Shown: positions 11,601-23,600 of the stretch, one piece after another
Position numbering within the stretch: position 1 is the stretch's first letter
How the letters are laid out: the number at the start of each line of letters is the position of its first letter
Assembly: GCF_004027225.2 (NCBI RefSeq)
Contig: NC_046358.1
Coordinates: 319,001-383,000 of the forward strand
DNA: 64,000 nt
Reading direction: 5' to 3'
DNA from: Strigops habroptila
Lineage: Eukaryota; Chordata; Aves; Psittaciformes; Psittacidae
The notes under the pieces: generated by a model
Told to the model about the DNA's origin: nothing
The model's database searches: none
The model's input: only the letters and a program-made list of their open reading frames with translations
Made by a program: the position numbers and the translations under genes

Positions 11601-14600
11601 GGGACAGGACAAGGGGAATGGCTTTAACCTGCCAGAGGGGAGATTGAGATGAGCTCTGAGGCAGAAGCTCTTCCCTGTGAGGGTGCTGAGGCACTGGCAC
11701 AGACTTTTCCCAGAGAAGCTGTGGCTGCCCCATCCCTGGCAGTGTTCAAGGCCAGGTTGGACACAGGGGCTTGGAGCAACCTGCTCTAGTGGAAGGTGTC
11801 CCTGCCCGTGGCAGGGGATTGGAGCTGGAGGAGCTTTAAGCTCCCTTCCAACACAAACCAGTCTGGGATTCTATGATCTGCTGCGGCAGAGAAAGGGGAT
11901 GTGCCCCCCCTGCCAGTAACTGATCTCTTTTCCAAGTCTGCACTGTTATTCCATGGGAGGTTGGAGTGAGTGGAGTTTGAATTAATCCCTTATTCCGCTT
12001 CCCAGGGGTGATGGGTGTGAGCTGCAGGGGGGTCTCCATTGTTTGGGAATAATGAATGCAGCACATGGCAATGGGGTCATCTGTGATGGGGCTGTTAATG
12101 AGTTCTTGATGATGGTGTGAGTGGTGGGAAGGTGGATTTGAGGACAATATGTGTGGAGAGGGCTCGGAGCCAGTGTGCTCTGGGTAGAGTGTGGGATGCT
12201 CTGGGATTGTCGTGGACCACAGGCACAGGGAGCAGGGATGCATCCCTGAGGCTGGACGGGGAGGGTGATCCCACAGGAGCTCATCCAGCCATGTCTGACA
12301 TAAATGCCGTGAGCTGGGCTGCGGGGGGTGCAATTAAACCTGGTGCTGATGAGCTCTGCAAGCTGCTTAGTGCAGATGTGACCCGGGAGTCGCAGGCAGA
12401 GCGGCCCCGTGTCCCTCCCTTCGCAGCGGTGGCAGCGCGTCCCCTTCCCCTGCGGGGCGAAGGTGTCCCATGGAGGGGTGTCCCCATGGAGGGGTGTCCC
12501 ATGGATGGGTGTCCCATGGAGGGGTGTCCCGGGGGGGGTGTCCCATGGACGGTGCCGCAGGAAGGGGCGGTGCGGGGTGCTGGGGTGGGAGCACCCGGAG
12601 CTGGTCTCACTCCGTCCCTCGCAGATGGCGAGAGGCTGCCGGAGGTGACGGACCCGGCGCGGCGGCCGGTGGCAGCGGCGCGGCGCGGGAACGCCGAGGA
12701 CTCCAGCGAGAGCCGCGAGGAGGAGCCGATGGTAACGGCAGAGCAGGGGCGGGCGGGTGGGGAGGGACGCGCAGGTCACTGGTCCCCTGCCCCACACACG
12801 GCCAAGGGCGCCCCCAGCCTTGTCCAGCGGGGTCGGTGCAGGGATGGAGAGGGCGCAGCCTCCGGTTCTGCTCAGCAACACGCAACATGGATTAAAACAT
12901 CCCCGATATCCCACTGAAACTTCCAGTGTGGTGCCCTGCGCCTCCTGCCCTGTCTCTGTGCTCCTCTGGGAGGAGTCTGGCATCATCTTCTTGCACTTCC
13001 CTCCCGTGTAGCTGTTGCCAGAAGGAGAACCAGCTTCAGGCTGGGTGAGAAATAGGGGAAGAGGCTGGTTGCGCCCGGCTGGGTGGCAGGGGATGGGTGA
13101 GGAAGGAGAGCTCTGCTCTCATCTCTCCCAGCTCCTCATAAATAAGGGAGAGATGGACAAAGGAGGAGAAGGAGGTGCCCAGAGAAGGCACGTGCTGCTG
13201 CTGGGGGGCAGCAGGAATCGCCCCTTGGCTCTCCCGGGAGGAGAGTGAATCCTTCCAATGAGCACGGCACAATCCCGCTGCTTCCCAAGGGCAGTGCTCC
13301 CCCCTCGGGATGTCAATGGGCTCATTTGGGCTCTTTGCTGATGATTTCTTTGGCACTAAGTGCATCCCGAGGGTGGCGCTTTGTGGGTGCTGCAGTTCCC
13401 GCCTGGGCTCCGCTCTCCAGGCGGTGGAACGGTCCCTCCTTGCCTGGCTGAGGCCATGGGGGGTGATGATGATGATGATGATGGCAAATCCTTCTGAGAC
13501 GTGGCAGGGACACCCGTGTCCCCTCGGTCTCATCCCCAGGGAGGGTGATGCTGAGTGCGGGTGTCACCGTGAGCTGTGACACGAGCCAGGTCCCCGTGTG
13601 ACAGGCACAGCTTCCCAGCTGGGGAGGAGGATGCTCTGGGTGGGCTCCAGAAGTGCCTGGCTTCTCCTTGCCACCCATCACCTTTTCAGCAAGCTGGGGG
13701 CAGGTGAATGCTCGTCTAATGCCTCTAAATTACAAGGCACAAGGGGTCGGATTAACCTAATCCCATTTAAAGGAAGAGGGGAGCAGGGAAACATCCCGCT
13801 TCCTGTGCCCGTGGGTGAACACAGAGATTGCTTCTGCCCTTTTGGAGATGGAGCCCAAACCACTCCTTTTCCAGTGGCTCCTCAGCCCAGCTGATCATTC
13901 AGCCGAACAGAAGACTCCCTGTTCTGGAGAAGTCTCTCCTCAGCAGAGGAAGGGAAACCAATTTAGCTGGAACATTCTGACCCTGCTCCCCAGGACACTG
14001 TGCCAATGTTTCCTGCTTCCTCCTGCCCCTGCTTTCCCTTGCCGTTAACCTTGAAAGCTCTCCCCTTGGTTTGGCAGCGCTCGACATCCCAAATGCGATG
14101 TATGCTCTAGGGAGAAATCCTGCAACCGCTGCAGGGCTGGCCCTGACCCCCATGTCTCCTGTCTCCCTCCTCTTCCCGGGCAGAGCGATGGGCAGGACTC
14201 GGAGGGATGGTTTTCCAGAGGCCCCCGGTCCGACCGAGCCACCGTGCGCCCCAAGCTCAACCTGACCAAGCAGCCTTTGCCCTGGAATGAGCAGGTAGGT
14301 GGACAGGGAGCAGCAAAGGGGGCGATGGAGGAGGAGGAGAAGGTCCACCCGGCCCCTCATTGGGCAGCCCGTGTCCCCGCAGCGTGCCAGGCTCCAAAGC
14401 CACCTCCATCCATCCTCCTCCTTGCTCTCCATCACCCATCCCAGGGGCTCTGCCTCGTCCTGGGGTCAACATGGTCCCCATGAAGGCACCTCCTCGGGTG
14501 TGTGCCCTGGGTGTGCATCAACCCCTCATCCTCTGTGTGGGTCTGCAAGGGGACATCCTGCTGTGTGTCTTCTCTGGATGAGTCCATGCGGTGCCCGGCC

Positions 14601-17600
14601 CCTGGTGCTGGCTGTGCCGGTGGGATGGGTGCTGGGGGCGGGTGAAGGATGGGGTCTGGCTTTTGGTGCTGTGTCCACACAACATCCCTTGTCCAAGTGC
14701 ACTTGGGACCCAGAGGAGCAGGAGGGGGGTTACCTGGTTGCTTGTGGCGGCTGTGTTGTGACCCTGGGGCTGGGACCTCAGTGTCGCTGCAGAAGAGCTG
14801 AGGCTGGGCAGGTGACACCCCTGTGGCTTGTCATCCTGCCCTAACACTGTCCTTGGGAGGTGAGGGCGATGTGAGGACCCCGCTCATCTCCCTCTCATCC
14901 TGCAGTACAAAGGGAAGGCAAACTTGCACGTCTTTGAAGACTGGTGTGGAGGCGCCGTGAGGCACCTGAGGAAGAACCTCCATTTTCCACTCTTTCCCCA
15001 CGTGAGTCCCTGGTGTGATGGTGGTGGGTCAGAGGGAGGGTCCACTCGTCCTCTCTGGGTGCTGCTGGATCTGCACTGGCTGTGGGCTTGGTCCTCAAGA
15101 CCTTTGCTTGCAGGTGGTTGGGTTGGGTTTGGTTTTGGGCAGGTAGTTCCCAGCAGAGCAGGGGTGGAGGGAGAGGTGGATGGTGATAGGACCTCCATGT
15201 CCCTTCTGGTGCCAGGGGCACGGGACCCTGGCGTAACAAGGAGGAGATGGGCTGGGTGATGCTGGTGCAAAGCACGAGGCTGGGCATGAACTGCTCATGT
15301 TGTCACATCCCTGTCCCTCCTCTGCAGACCCGCACCACAGTGAAGAAGCTGGCTGTGTCGCCCAAGTGGAAGAACTATGGGCTGAGGATTTTTGGCTACA
15401 TCCACCCCTTCAAGGATGGTGAGTGATGGAGCTTGGCCTCTTCTCCCCCTGCAGCAATGTGGAGAAGCTGTCTCCTTCCTGTCCTTCTTGTGCCACGTGG
15501 GGACAGAAGGGCTCTTGGAGACAGCACGAACCAGAGCGTCTTTCTGGAGCAAAGACCTTTTTCCCTGGTTGCTTCAGAGGGAGACAAAGCCCTGAGCCCA
15601 CCCAGGACAGAGCCACGACGTGGGGTCTGGGTGGGCCCATCACATCTATCCATCCCTCCATCCATCCATCCCTGCTTCCCCATCGCACAGTGATGCGCTG
15701 GGGCTGAGCACATGCCACCAGGACTGCTCTGTTGCCCTGTGGTGACCTTCTCCTCTCTCCGTAGGGGACTTCCAGTTCTCTGTGGCATCTGATGACAACT
15801 CGGAGCTGTGGCTCAGCTCCGATGACAGTCCGGCCAACTCCCGGCTGGCCGCGTTCGTGGGCAGGGTACGTGCTGTCCCCCTGTGCCCTCTGCCATTCCC
15901 CACACTGGGAATGCTCCAGCTCCCACTGAGAGCATCTCCTCCCGCGGGGCCTCACTCCCAGCACGCTGATAACCATCCTGAAGGCCTCCCGGGCATCCCT
16001 AGTGCTCAGTTAAGGGTGTTTCAAACCCATGGGTGCTCTTCAGCCACCACAGGTTCTCCTTCTTGCAGGTCCCTCTGGGGCAGCAGCTCCTGCAGGGAGA
16101 GCACAGGGTCTGTGTGGGCTTGGCCAGAGCAGCTCCTGCTTCTTTATCCCCTTGGGAACTGCTGGGCTTCTTCAGCCTGGTCCCACCTCTGCCCCTGCTT
16201 TGGCTTCTGGAGGACCATCAACCCCTTGATCCCATCCTAATTGTAGCTACCAAAGACCAGCTTATGTCCCAGAACAAGTTTAATCTTTGCTCCTGGATTT
16301 TCTTGGTGTTAACTCCTATAACTGGAAACCCCGTGGTCTGTCATGAGTGTTTTGGGGTTCTGTTGGCTGGTGACAAGCTCTAGTGGCAGGAATGCCACCA
16401 GCTGGGGACAAGGAGACCCTGGGCAGAGCTCCTGGGGTATCCTCCTGCCTGAAGAGCAGCACAGGATGGTGCCCAAGGGAGGTGGAGGAGAGATTCCACG
16501 AGGGTTTGGGCTTTGTGCCCGCTTGGTTCATGGTGTCCCTGGGGGTGTCTCACATGCTCCTTCTCCCCTCCCCAGCTGGGCACCGAGTGGACGGCGCCGG
16601 GGGAGTTCACCAAGTTCAGCTCTCAAGTCTCCAAGCCTCTGCGGTGAGTGTGTCCTCACTCCCGCTGCCCATCCCGGGCGGATGGAGTCAGAGCTCCCTG
16701 GGATTAGACCCTGGCCACGGTCTCTTCCCAAAAGGCACGTGGGGTCAGGGCTGGAGCTCAACCCCCCAGGGCCATGGCTTGAAGGTGTTGGGGGCTGCAG
16801 CCATCTCTGTGGATGATGAGGTAGGGATGGGGATCCCCGGGTCTCAGGGAGCTGCAGTGGGATGGGGAGCAGGCGCCCACCCCATGCTGCTGTCCCCTTG
16901 CCCCAGGAAGGTTTAGCCACATGTGAGCAGGACAGGGAGCTCCCGTCGCCCTGGCAGTGTCACTCAGTGTCACACAGTGATTTCTAACCAGCTTTCCCCA
17001 CCCCGCGCAGCCTCATGTCCTCCAGGCGCTACTACTTTGAGCTGCTGCACAAACAAGATGACCGAGGTTCAGACCACGTGGAAGTTGGGGTGAGTAAATG
17101 TCCTCCAGGGCTTGTCCCATCAGGAGCCAGCGCCAGGGCTCTTCCATGTGTGCTGGAACGCTTTGTCCTGAGCAGGGGCTCATCTCCCTGGGCTATTCCT
17201 GCACAGGGCGCCCGGCACAGGCTGATGTTCTCCATGCTCATCCAATCCTTTTGTGCCAATAGCCTTTTGGGAGCTAAAGACCCTGCTGTCCCTCCTTGTG
17301 CTCCTGCCCGACGTGCTCCCATAATGGATGCTAACAGAGCAGCTCCTCTGCTCCAGGCTCCAGTTCAACCTGGCCAGTGCCACCCCTTCTCCTTTCTCCT
17401 TGGCCTCCTACAGAAGGGCTGGCAGAGGTGGAAGGTCCCCGTGGGCTTCTCAGAGGAGCCCATTGCCATGGGCAAGGAGAGCGCAGACCATGATAGATGA
17501 GAGCAGGCAGGTCCCAGGTCACTGTGGGTGCGTGGCTGCCACCTTGCTGCGTGCACCCAGGGTCAGTGGGGGGGGACATGGCTGAGCTGATGGAGCTTCG

Positions 17601-20600
17601 TCCTTTTTTCTTCCCCCCCCCCCCCTCAGAGATACAGTGAGTTTCAAATCCGAACTTGCCTGCCTTGGCTGCACAGCCCTGGCATAGCCTGGAGCTTGTG
17701 TCAGGAGCTGTCTTTGGGAGGGGAAGCTGTTGGCTCGCTTGCAAAGGTTTCCTTTCTCCCAAGCATCATTAATCACTGGAGTCAGACTTGTGCCAGCGCA
17801 GCACCCGGGAGGCTGAGGACACCCCTTCCTGGCTGCTCTGCTGCTCAGCACCAGCCTGGCCCTCGCCGGGCTCCATCCCCTCCGTCGATAAGATCTCTGT
17901 TGCTGCTGTGCAAACAAACAGATGGGGGAGGTTTTCTTGCTGGGGGTGGGGGGAAGCCTCAGATGTTCAGGAAGAAGCACACCAGGAGCAGAGCAGGACC
18001 CTGCGGCTCCTGCGGGGATTTCGGGGCTTGTCTGGACAAAGGCTCCTGAAATGCTTTTAAGATGCATGTAATGAGCTCAGTGCAGGCAGCTGTGGAGACC
18101 CTCTGAACCCAGCGCAAACTCTGCTCTTGGTGTGTGTGTGCAGCACTGGGGACGAGAGGAGGTTGGTTGGGGCTCAGGATGTGCTAAGCTTTGGCTGTGG
18201 CCCCTGATGGGTGCTGCGACCTCCCTATTCTGTGCCTGGTGTCATTCCCGCTGTGCGAGGCAGGACCCATGGCTGTGCTGCCTCCCATGAGCCTACTGAT
18301 GCCACCTTCTGACAGTGGGATCAGTGCAGGCGCATTCCTGGGAGCAGAGGAGAGGGGAGGACCCACCGTAGGGTGCTGGGGTTGGCGGCTGCATCCTGAC
18401 CCCTGTCACCCTCCCGCTCATTCCCATCTCCTCCTGTTCTTTCCTAGTGGCGAGTTTTCCTCCCCAGCTTGAAGTTCGAAGTGATCGACTCCTCCTACAT
18501 CTCCCTGTACACAGGTAAGAGCCAACGTGTCCATCTGCAGCCATGGCAGCACCGTCTTGAGGGGCTCTGCGTGTGCTGGTGCAGCCGAGAGAGACGGCAC
18601 CAGAGCCTGGGGAGGGAAACAGGTCCTGGGAAACCAGATCATAGGATCATAGAATGGTTTGTGTTGGAAGGGACCTTAAAGCTCCTCCAGTTCCAACCCC
18701 TGCCACGGGCAGGGACACCTTCCACTAGAGCAGGTTGCTCCAAGCCCCTGTGTCCAACCTGGCCTTGAACACTGCCAGGGATGGGGCAGCCACAGCTTCT
18801 CTGGGCACCCTGTGCCAGCGCCTCAGCACCCTCACAGGGAAGAGCTTCTGCCTCAGAGCTCATCTCAATCTCCCCTCTGGCAGGTTAAAGCCATTCCCCT
18901 TGGCCTGTCCCTACAGGCCCTTGTCCAAAACCCCTCTCCAGGTTTTCTGGAGCTCCACTGGGAGCAAGGGGCTGCAGTGGGTAGGGATGATGCTGGGAGC
19001 GTGCTGTGACCCTCCTAAAAATGGGATGCAGAGGTGACACACACAGAAACGCAGCTCTCGTGGTGCTCCCACCTCATCCCTGCTCATGAGAGCATGGAGG
19101 GTTGGCTCCGTGGCCTGGCCCTGAGTTATAAGGAGCTGTCGTGAGCACAGGGATGGATAGTGCAAGGTTTAATTAAATCTATAGATCTTCTGCTTCCTGC
19201 CCCTTCCCTGGCAGCGAGAAAAGATGTGATAGATGGGTCCTGCCCCAGTGCTCAATGCGCTGGGGGCTGGTCATCATCCATGGCCTGGAAGGTGTCGATA
19301 AAGCAGGAGGGACAGGCAACAGACAGGGATCAATGGGGGGAAGAGGGATGGAGAGGTATCACTGGTATTGATGCAGGTGCCCATGAGATGGATGATGTGT
19401 GGATAAATCCCCCCCAGCTGCTACCCATTAGTGCTGCCTCTTTATGCTTCTCTTTCCTGCTTCCCAGCTCCCTTGGAATCCAGCAGCATCCCAGGGTGAA
19501 GCCAAATCACTTGAAGGGAGCCCATTGCCATGGTGTAGGGGCTGTCAGCAGCACACAAAGCATCCTCCTTCCTTCCCTTTCTCCAGGCTTTTCCAGGGGT
19601 TGCAGCCCCACCTTATCCACTGATACAGACGCATTTGGGGAGCCTTTCCTTGCCACAGGCAGAATGTGGGGCTCGGGAAGGGGGATCCTATTGCTTGGGG
19701 AGCTGCCTCCTTCCCTCCAGCTCTGCAGCAGGCCGGGCTGGTGCTGGGGGCACCCCTGGGTGCTGGGGGCACCCCTGGGTGCTCGGGGCAGTCAGCTCTG
19801 AGCACGGCCATAGCGACCGGCGTGTGGTGACCCCCTGCGGGAGGTGTTGGGGCTGACTGACAAGGATGAGGTGACACCTCGTCCCCGAGCAGAGGCACAA
19901 CCAGCTCCTCTTGCAGTTACCTGCGTTCAGGCTTTGGTTCCTGTGTCCTTGGGGTTGGAGCTCCCCTTGTCTCTGAGCCTGGTGAGCGATGCTGTCATCG
20001 GAGCTAGGCTGACATCAGCTGTACCCTTGTCCTCTGGTGCTCATTAGTTGGTGGCAATAATCATTAGGCTGATTAGTCACAGGGTCTGTGAGCATGTGAG
20101 AGGCTGAGGAGCTGGGTTTGCCCTCCTGCAGCATCGGCTCTTCTTGTTCTCCGGGGAGCTGGAGAATCCACAGACACAGAATCGTAGGATCCCAGCACAG
20201 TTTGGGTTGAAGGGACCTTAAAGCTCCTCCAGCTCCAACCCCCTGCCACGGGCAGGGACACCTTCCACTAGAGCAGGTTGCTCCAAGCCCCTGTGTCCAA
20301 CCTGGCCTTGAACACTGCCAGGGATGGGGCAGCCACAGCTTCTCTGGGCACCCTGTGCCAGCGCCTCAGCACCCTCACAGGGAAGAGCTTCTGCCTCAGA
20401 TCCAACCTAAACTTCCCCTGTTTCAGTTTGAACCCATCACCCCTTCCTATCACTCCAGTCCCTGATGAAGGTCCCTCTCCAGCATCCTTGTAGCCCCCTT
20501 CAGACACTGGAAGCTGCTCTGAGGCCTCTACGCAGCTTCTCTTCTCCAGCCCCAATGTTCTCAGCCTGTCTCCATACGGGAGGTGCTCCAGCCCCTGAGC

Positions 20601-23600
20601 ATCCTCGTGGCCTCCTCTGGGCTTGCTCCAGCAAACCCCTGAGTCCTCTTGGTGGGGAGGGATGGAGAGGTTGGGAAGTGCCACCTTAGAGGATGCTCCT
20701 GGGGCAAAGCTCTATTTGGGTATGTGGGGTTCAGCCCCTGTCCTCACCTCCTCCAGATGAATCATCCCTGAAGATGAACCACGTGGAGCACATCCCGCAG
20801 ACCTTGGCCAGCCACAGCGGGAGCTACCTCTGGGAGGCTCAGCAAGATGAGCATGGGGCTGACATGCTCAAGTCTGACCCCAGGGACACCTTCTTCCTCA
20901 GTAAGTGGCCAGGACCGGATCCTTGTGGATCTCTGTGGGGTTTGGGGGTGTAAAAGGCGGGTCCTGGCTGCTGCAGGCACCCAGAGCATCCCTCCTACCT
21001 GCTGCCCATCCCTAGGGTGGAGAGCACCTCTGCTGGGGCCTACAGGGGCCAAGCTGGGATGGGTTGGGCTACAAGCTATGGCGTGGTTGGGTTACAGGGT
21101 GGTGGGACGTGGCTTGGGGCTGAGCTGCTGCTGCTTCTCCTCAGCCCCTGCGATCGAGGCCTCCCGCGTGGAGAACGTGCTGGTGCCCTGTGCCTACAGC
21201 CCCACCTACGTGGTGAAGGACTTCCCCATCGCCCGCTACCAGGGCCTGCAATTTGTGAGTGTCTCCCCATGGTGGGGACGGGGCCATGCTCCCACGGGGG
21301 GCACAGCGAAGCCCCCACCCTGGGGCAGGCTGTTTCCACCCGGTAAAACCCAGGAGAACACGTCCCTCGCTGGAGGACCCAGCTCAGCTTGAGCTGAAGG
21401 GGTTGAGTCCAAAGCCCCACAGGGTGTTTGAGGTGCTGGGGGTCACCTCGCTGCTGGGGGCCTCGGGTCCCCTGCTCCAAGCCTGGCCAGCCCCATGTCC
21501 TCGGAGCGAGCCATGACATTGTCATGTCATGTCCCCAGGTCTACCTCTCATTCGTGTACCCCAACGACTTCACGCGCCTCACTCACATGGAGACGGAGAA
21601 CAAGTGCTTCTACAGGGAGTCCCCCCTCTACCTGGAGAAGTAAGTGTTGGGGCTGGTGTTTGGGAGTGGTACGTGGGGGCTGATGTCAGCAGGGTGGAGG
21701 AACAGCGCTGAGATGAGGTGCCCTCAGCCGTGTGTCCCCAAACTCCGTCACCCATGGAAGGGCCACCTCCAGGCTGGCTCTTTCCCCATCTCTTGGGCAC
21801 AGCCTGAGACCCGGCACTGCTCCTGCCGGTGATGGGTTCAAACTGAAACAGGGGAAGTTCAGGTTAGATTAAGGCAGAAGCTCTTCCCTGTGAGGGTGCT
21901 GAGGCGCTGGCACAGGGTGCCCAGAGAAGCTGTGGCTGCCCCATCCCTGGCAGTGTTCAAGGCCAGGTTGGACACAGGGGCTTGGAGCAACCTGCTCCAG
22001 TGGAAACTGTCCCTGCCCGTGGCAGGGGGTTGGAACTGGAGGAGCTTTAAGGTCCCTTCCAACACAAACCAGTCTGGGATTCTGTGAATTTGGGAGCCCC
22101 AGCTCCCTTTGGAGCCGGGCTGTGTCCAGGTGCTTGCACTGCAGCCGGGGCTGTTCCTCCCTGTGCAGGCTCACGTGTGTGTGAGCACGTCCCTTCGTGT
22201 TCTCTCCTCCCTCATCTCCAGGACCTCATCCTTCTCCTCTGTCTCCAGGTTTGGTTTTTACAAGTACATGAAGATGGATGAAGAGGAGGAGGATCCACGC
22301 CAGCGCGCGTTCCTCTTCCTCAACACAGACAGTGAGTCACTGCTCCCCGCTGGCAGCGCCTTGGCACGGGGCTGAGCAGGCGCATCCTGCCCAGCGGCCC
22401 ATCCACGCGGAGAGGCAGCTCCTTGGGATGCCTCCAGTGATGCTGGGGCTCCGGGAGGGCAGGGCTGCTCAGAGCAGCTTGTCCCATGTACTCCACAGTC
22501 ATGCATCCCACTCGGCTCAGCGACAAGTGCTGTGGGGTATGGGAAGTGGGGTGCTCGGGTTGGGATTCGCCCTCCCTGCTTCCTGAATCCAGGTATCTGC
22601 ATCTCCTGGGCTGGGAAGCAGGGAATGGCTGGAGCTGTGTGGAGTGTGGGGATGCTCACGCAGGAGCCGGGTTGTTCTGAGCCTGCTCACTGCCCTGGGT
22701 CTGCTCTGGGATGGGATGGGAGTGGGGCCAAGGTGCAGCCAAGGTTTGGAGGGGTCAATGGGCAGAGCCTGGAGCTGCCAGCCCTGGCAAGCATCCCTCA
22801 GTGCCCACTAGCTCTGTCCTTCACCCTGCAGGTTAATCTCTTGCTGGGACAGGCTTTGCCTCTTTGCGTTGGGCCAGCACCCTGCGGGGGCTGTGCTGAG
22901 CACCAGGACCCTCGGGGTGTTTACCTCTGCCTTTGCTCCCTAGATTTCCTTGAGGATGAGGAGGAGGAGGAGGAGGGAGCGGACAGCCCCGAGCCCACAG
23001 ACCCACCTCCCAAAGCCAAGGAGAGGAGCTTCGTGCCGGTACCCAGAGCCAAAAGGAAGGAGGTGCCGTCGGTCACCGGGGACTATGGGCACGACCTGGA
23101 CTATTACAGCTTTGGCCGCAGGCAGGGCCCGGCCCGGGATGAGGCTGTCCCAGGAACACCGGGGCAGCTGGGAAGGGGGAGCACATCCCACCAGCCCAGC
23201 GCCAGCCCCGCACCCGGCCTCCAGGGGCTCCGTGGCGAGGAGGACGAGGGCCCCGCGCTGGAGCAGGTCCATGGGAGGATGCTCAGTTGGTTGCCCCGGG
23301 ATCCCAGCGAGGGCGAGGAGGATGAACTGGGGCTGCTGCCGTCCTCAAAGCGTGCGGGGGTCCTGAGCCTCCAACCCCACCTGGCTGTTCCCATCTTCGG
23401 TAGCAAAGCCAGGACGCCGGGTCCCAGCAGGGCTGCAGCACCCAGGGGGGACAGGAAGCCCCGGAAAACCCAGGAGAAGGTCTATGTGACCAGGCTGCAG
23501 CCAGGGAAGCGCAAAGCCCCGGCCCAGGAGCCGGCCTTCCCTGGCCTCTTCCTTTACCCAAAGCCTCTCAAGAAAGTCCATCTTCACTCGAGGACCCCTC

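Larger units (their letters stand above)
2554..12624 (+). other. B4GALNT4: Intron 1 of B4GALNT4
   Basis: About 10 kb between the signal-anchor exon and exon 2, bounded by GTAACG and a GCAG acceptor. It holds CR1 copies at 7338-7777, 8310-8482 and 11381-11877, an AT-rich patch with TAAT motifs near 4500-4860, and a short minisatellite at 12465-12560 just before exon 2. I see no further conserved exon on either strand. The many open frames follow from high GC content. Confidence 0.75.

Noticed and set aside
20278-20493. Recurrent open frame starting [20 protein letters not shown] in many places
   Set aside because: It is the antisense frame of the CR1 3' region and appears wherever CR1 lies. 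It is not a gene family.
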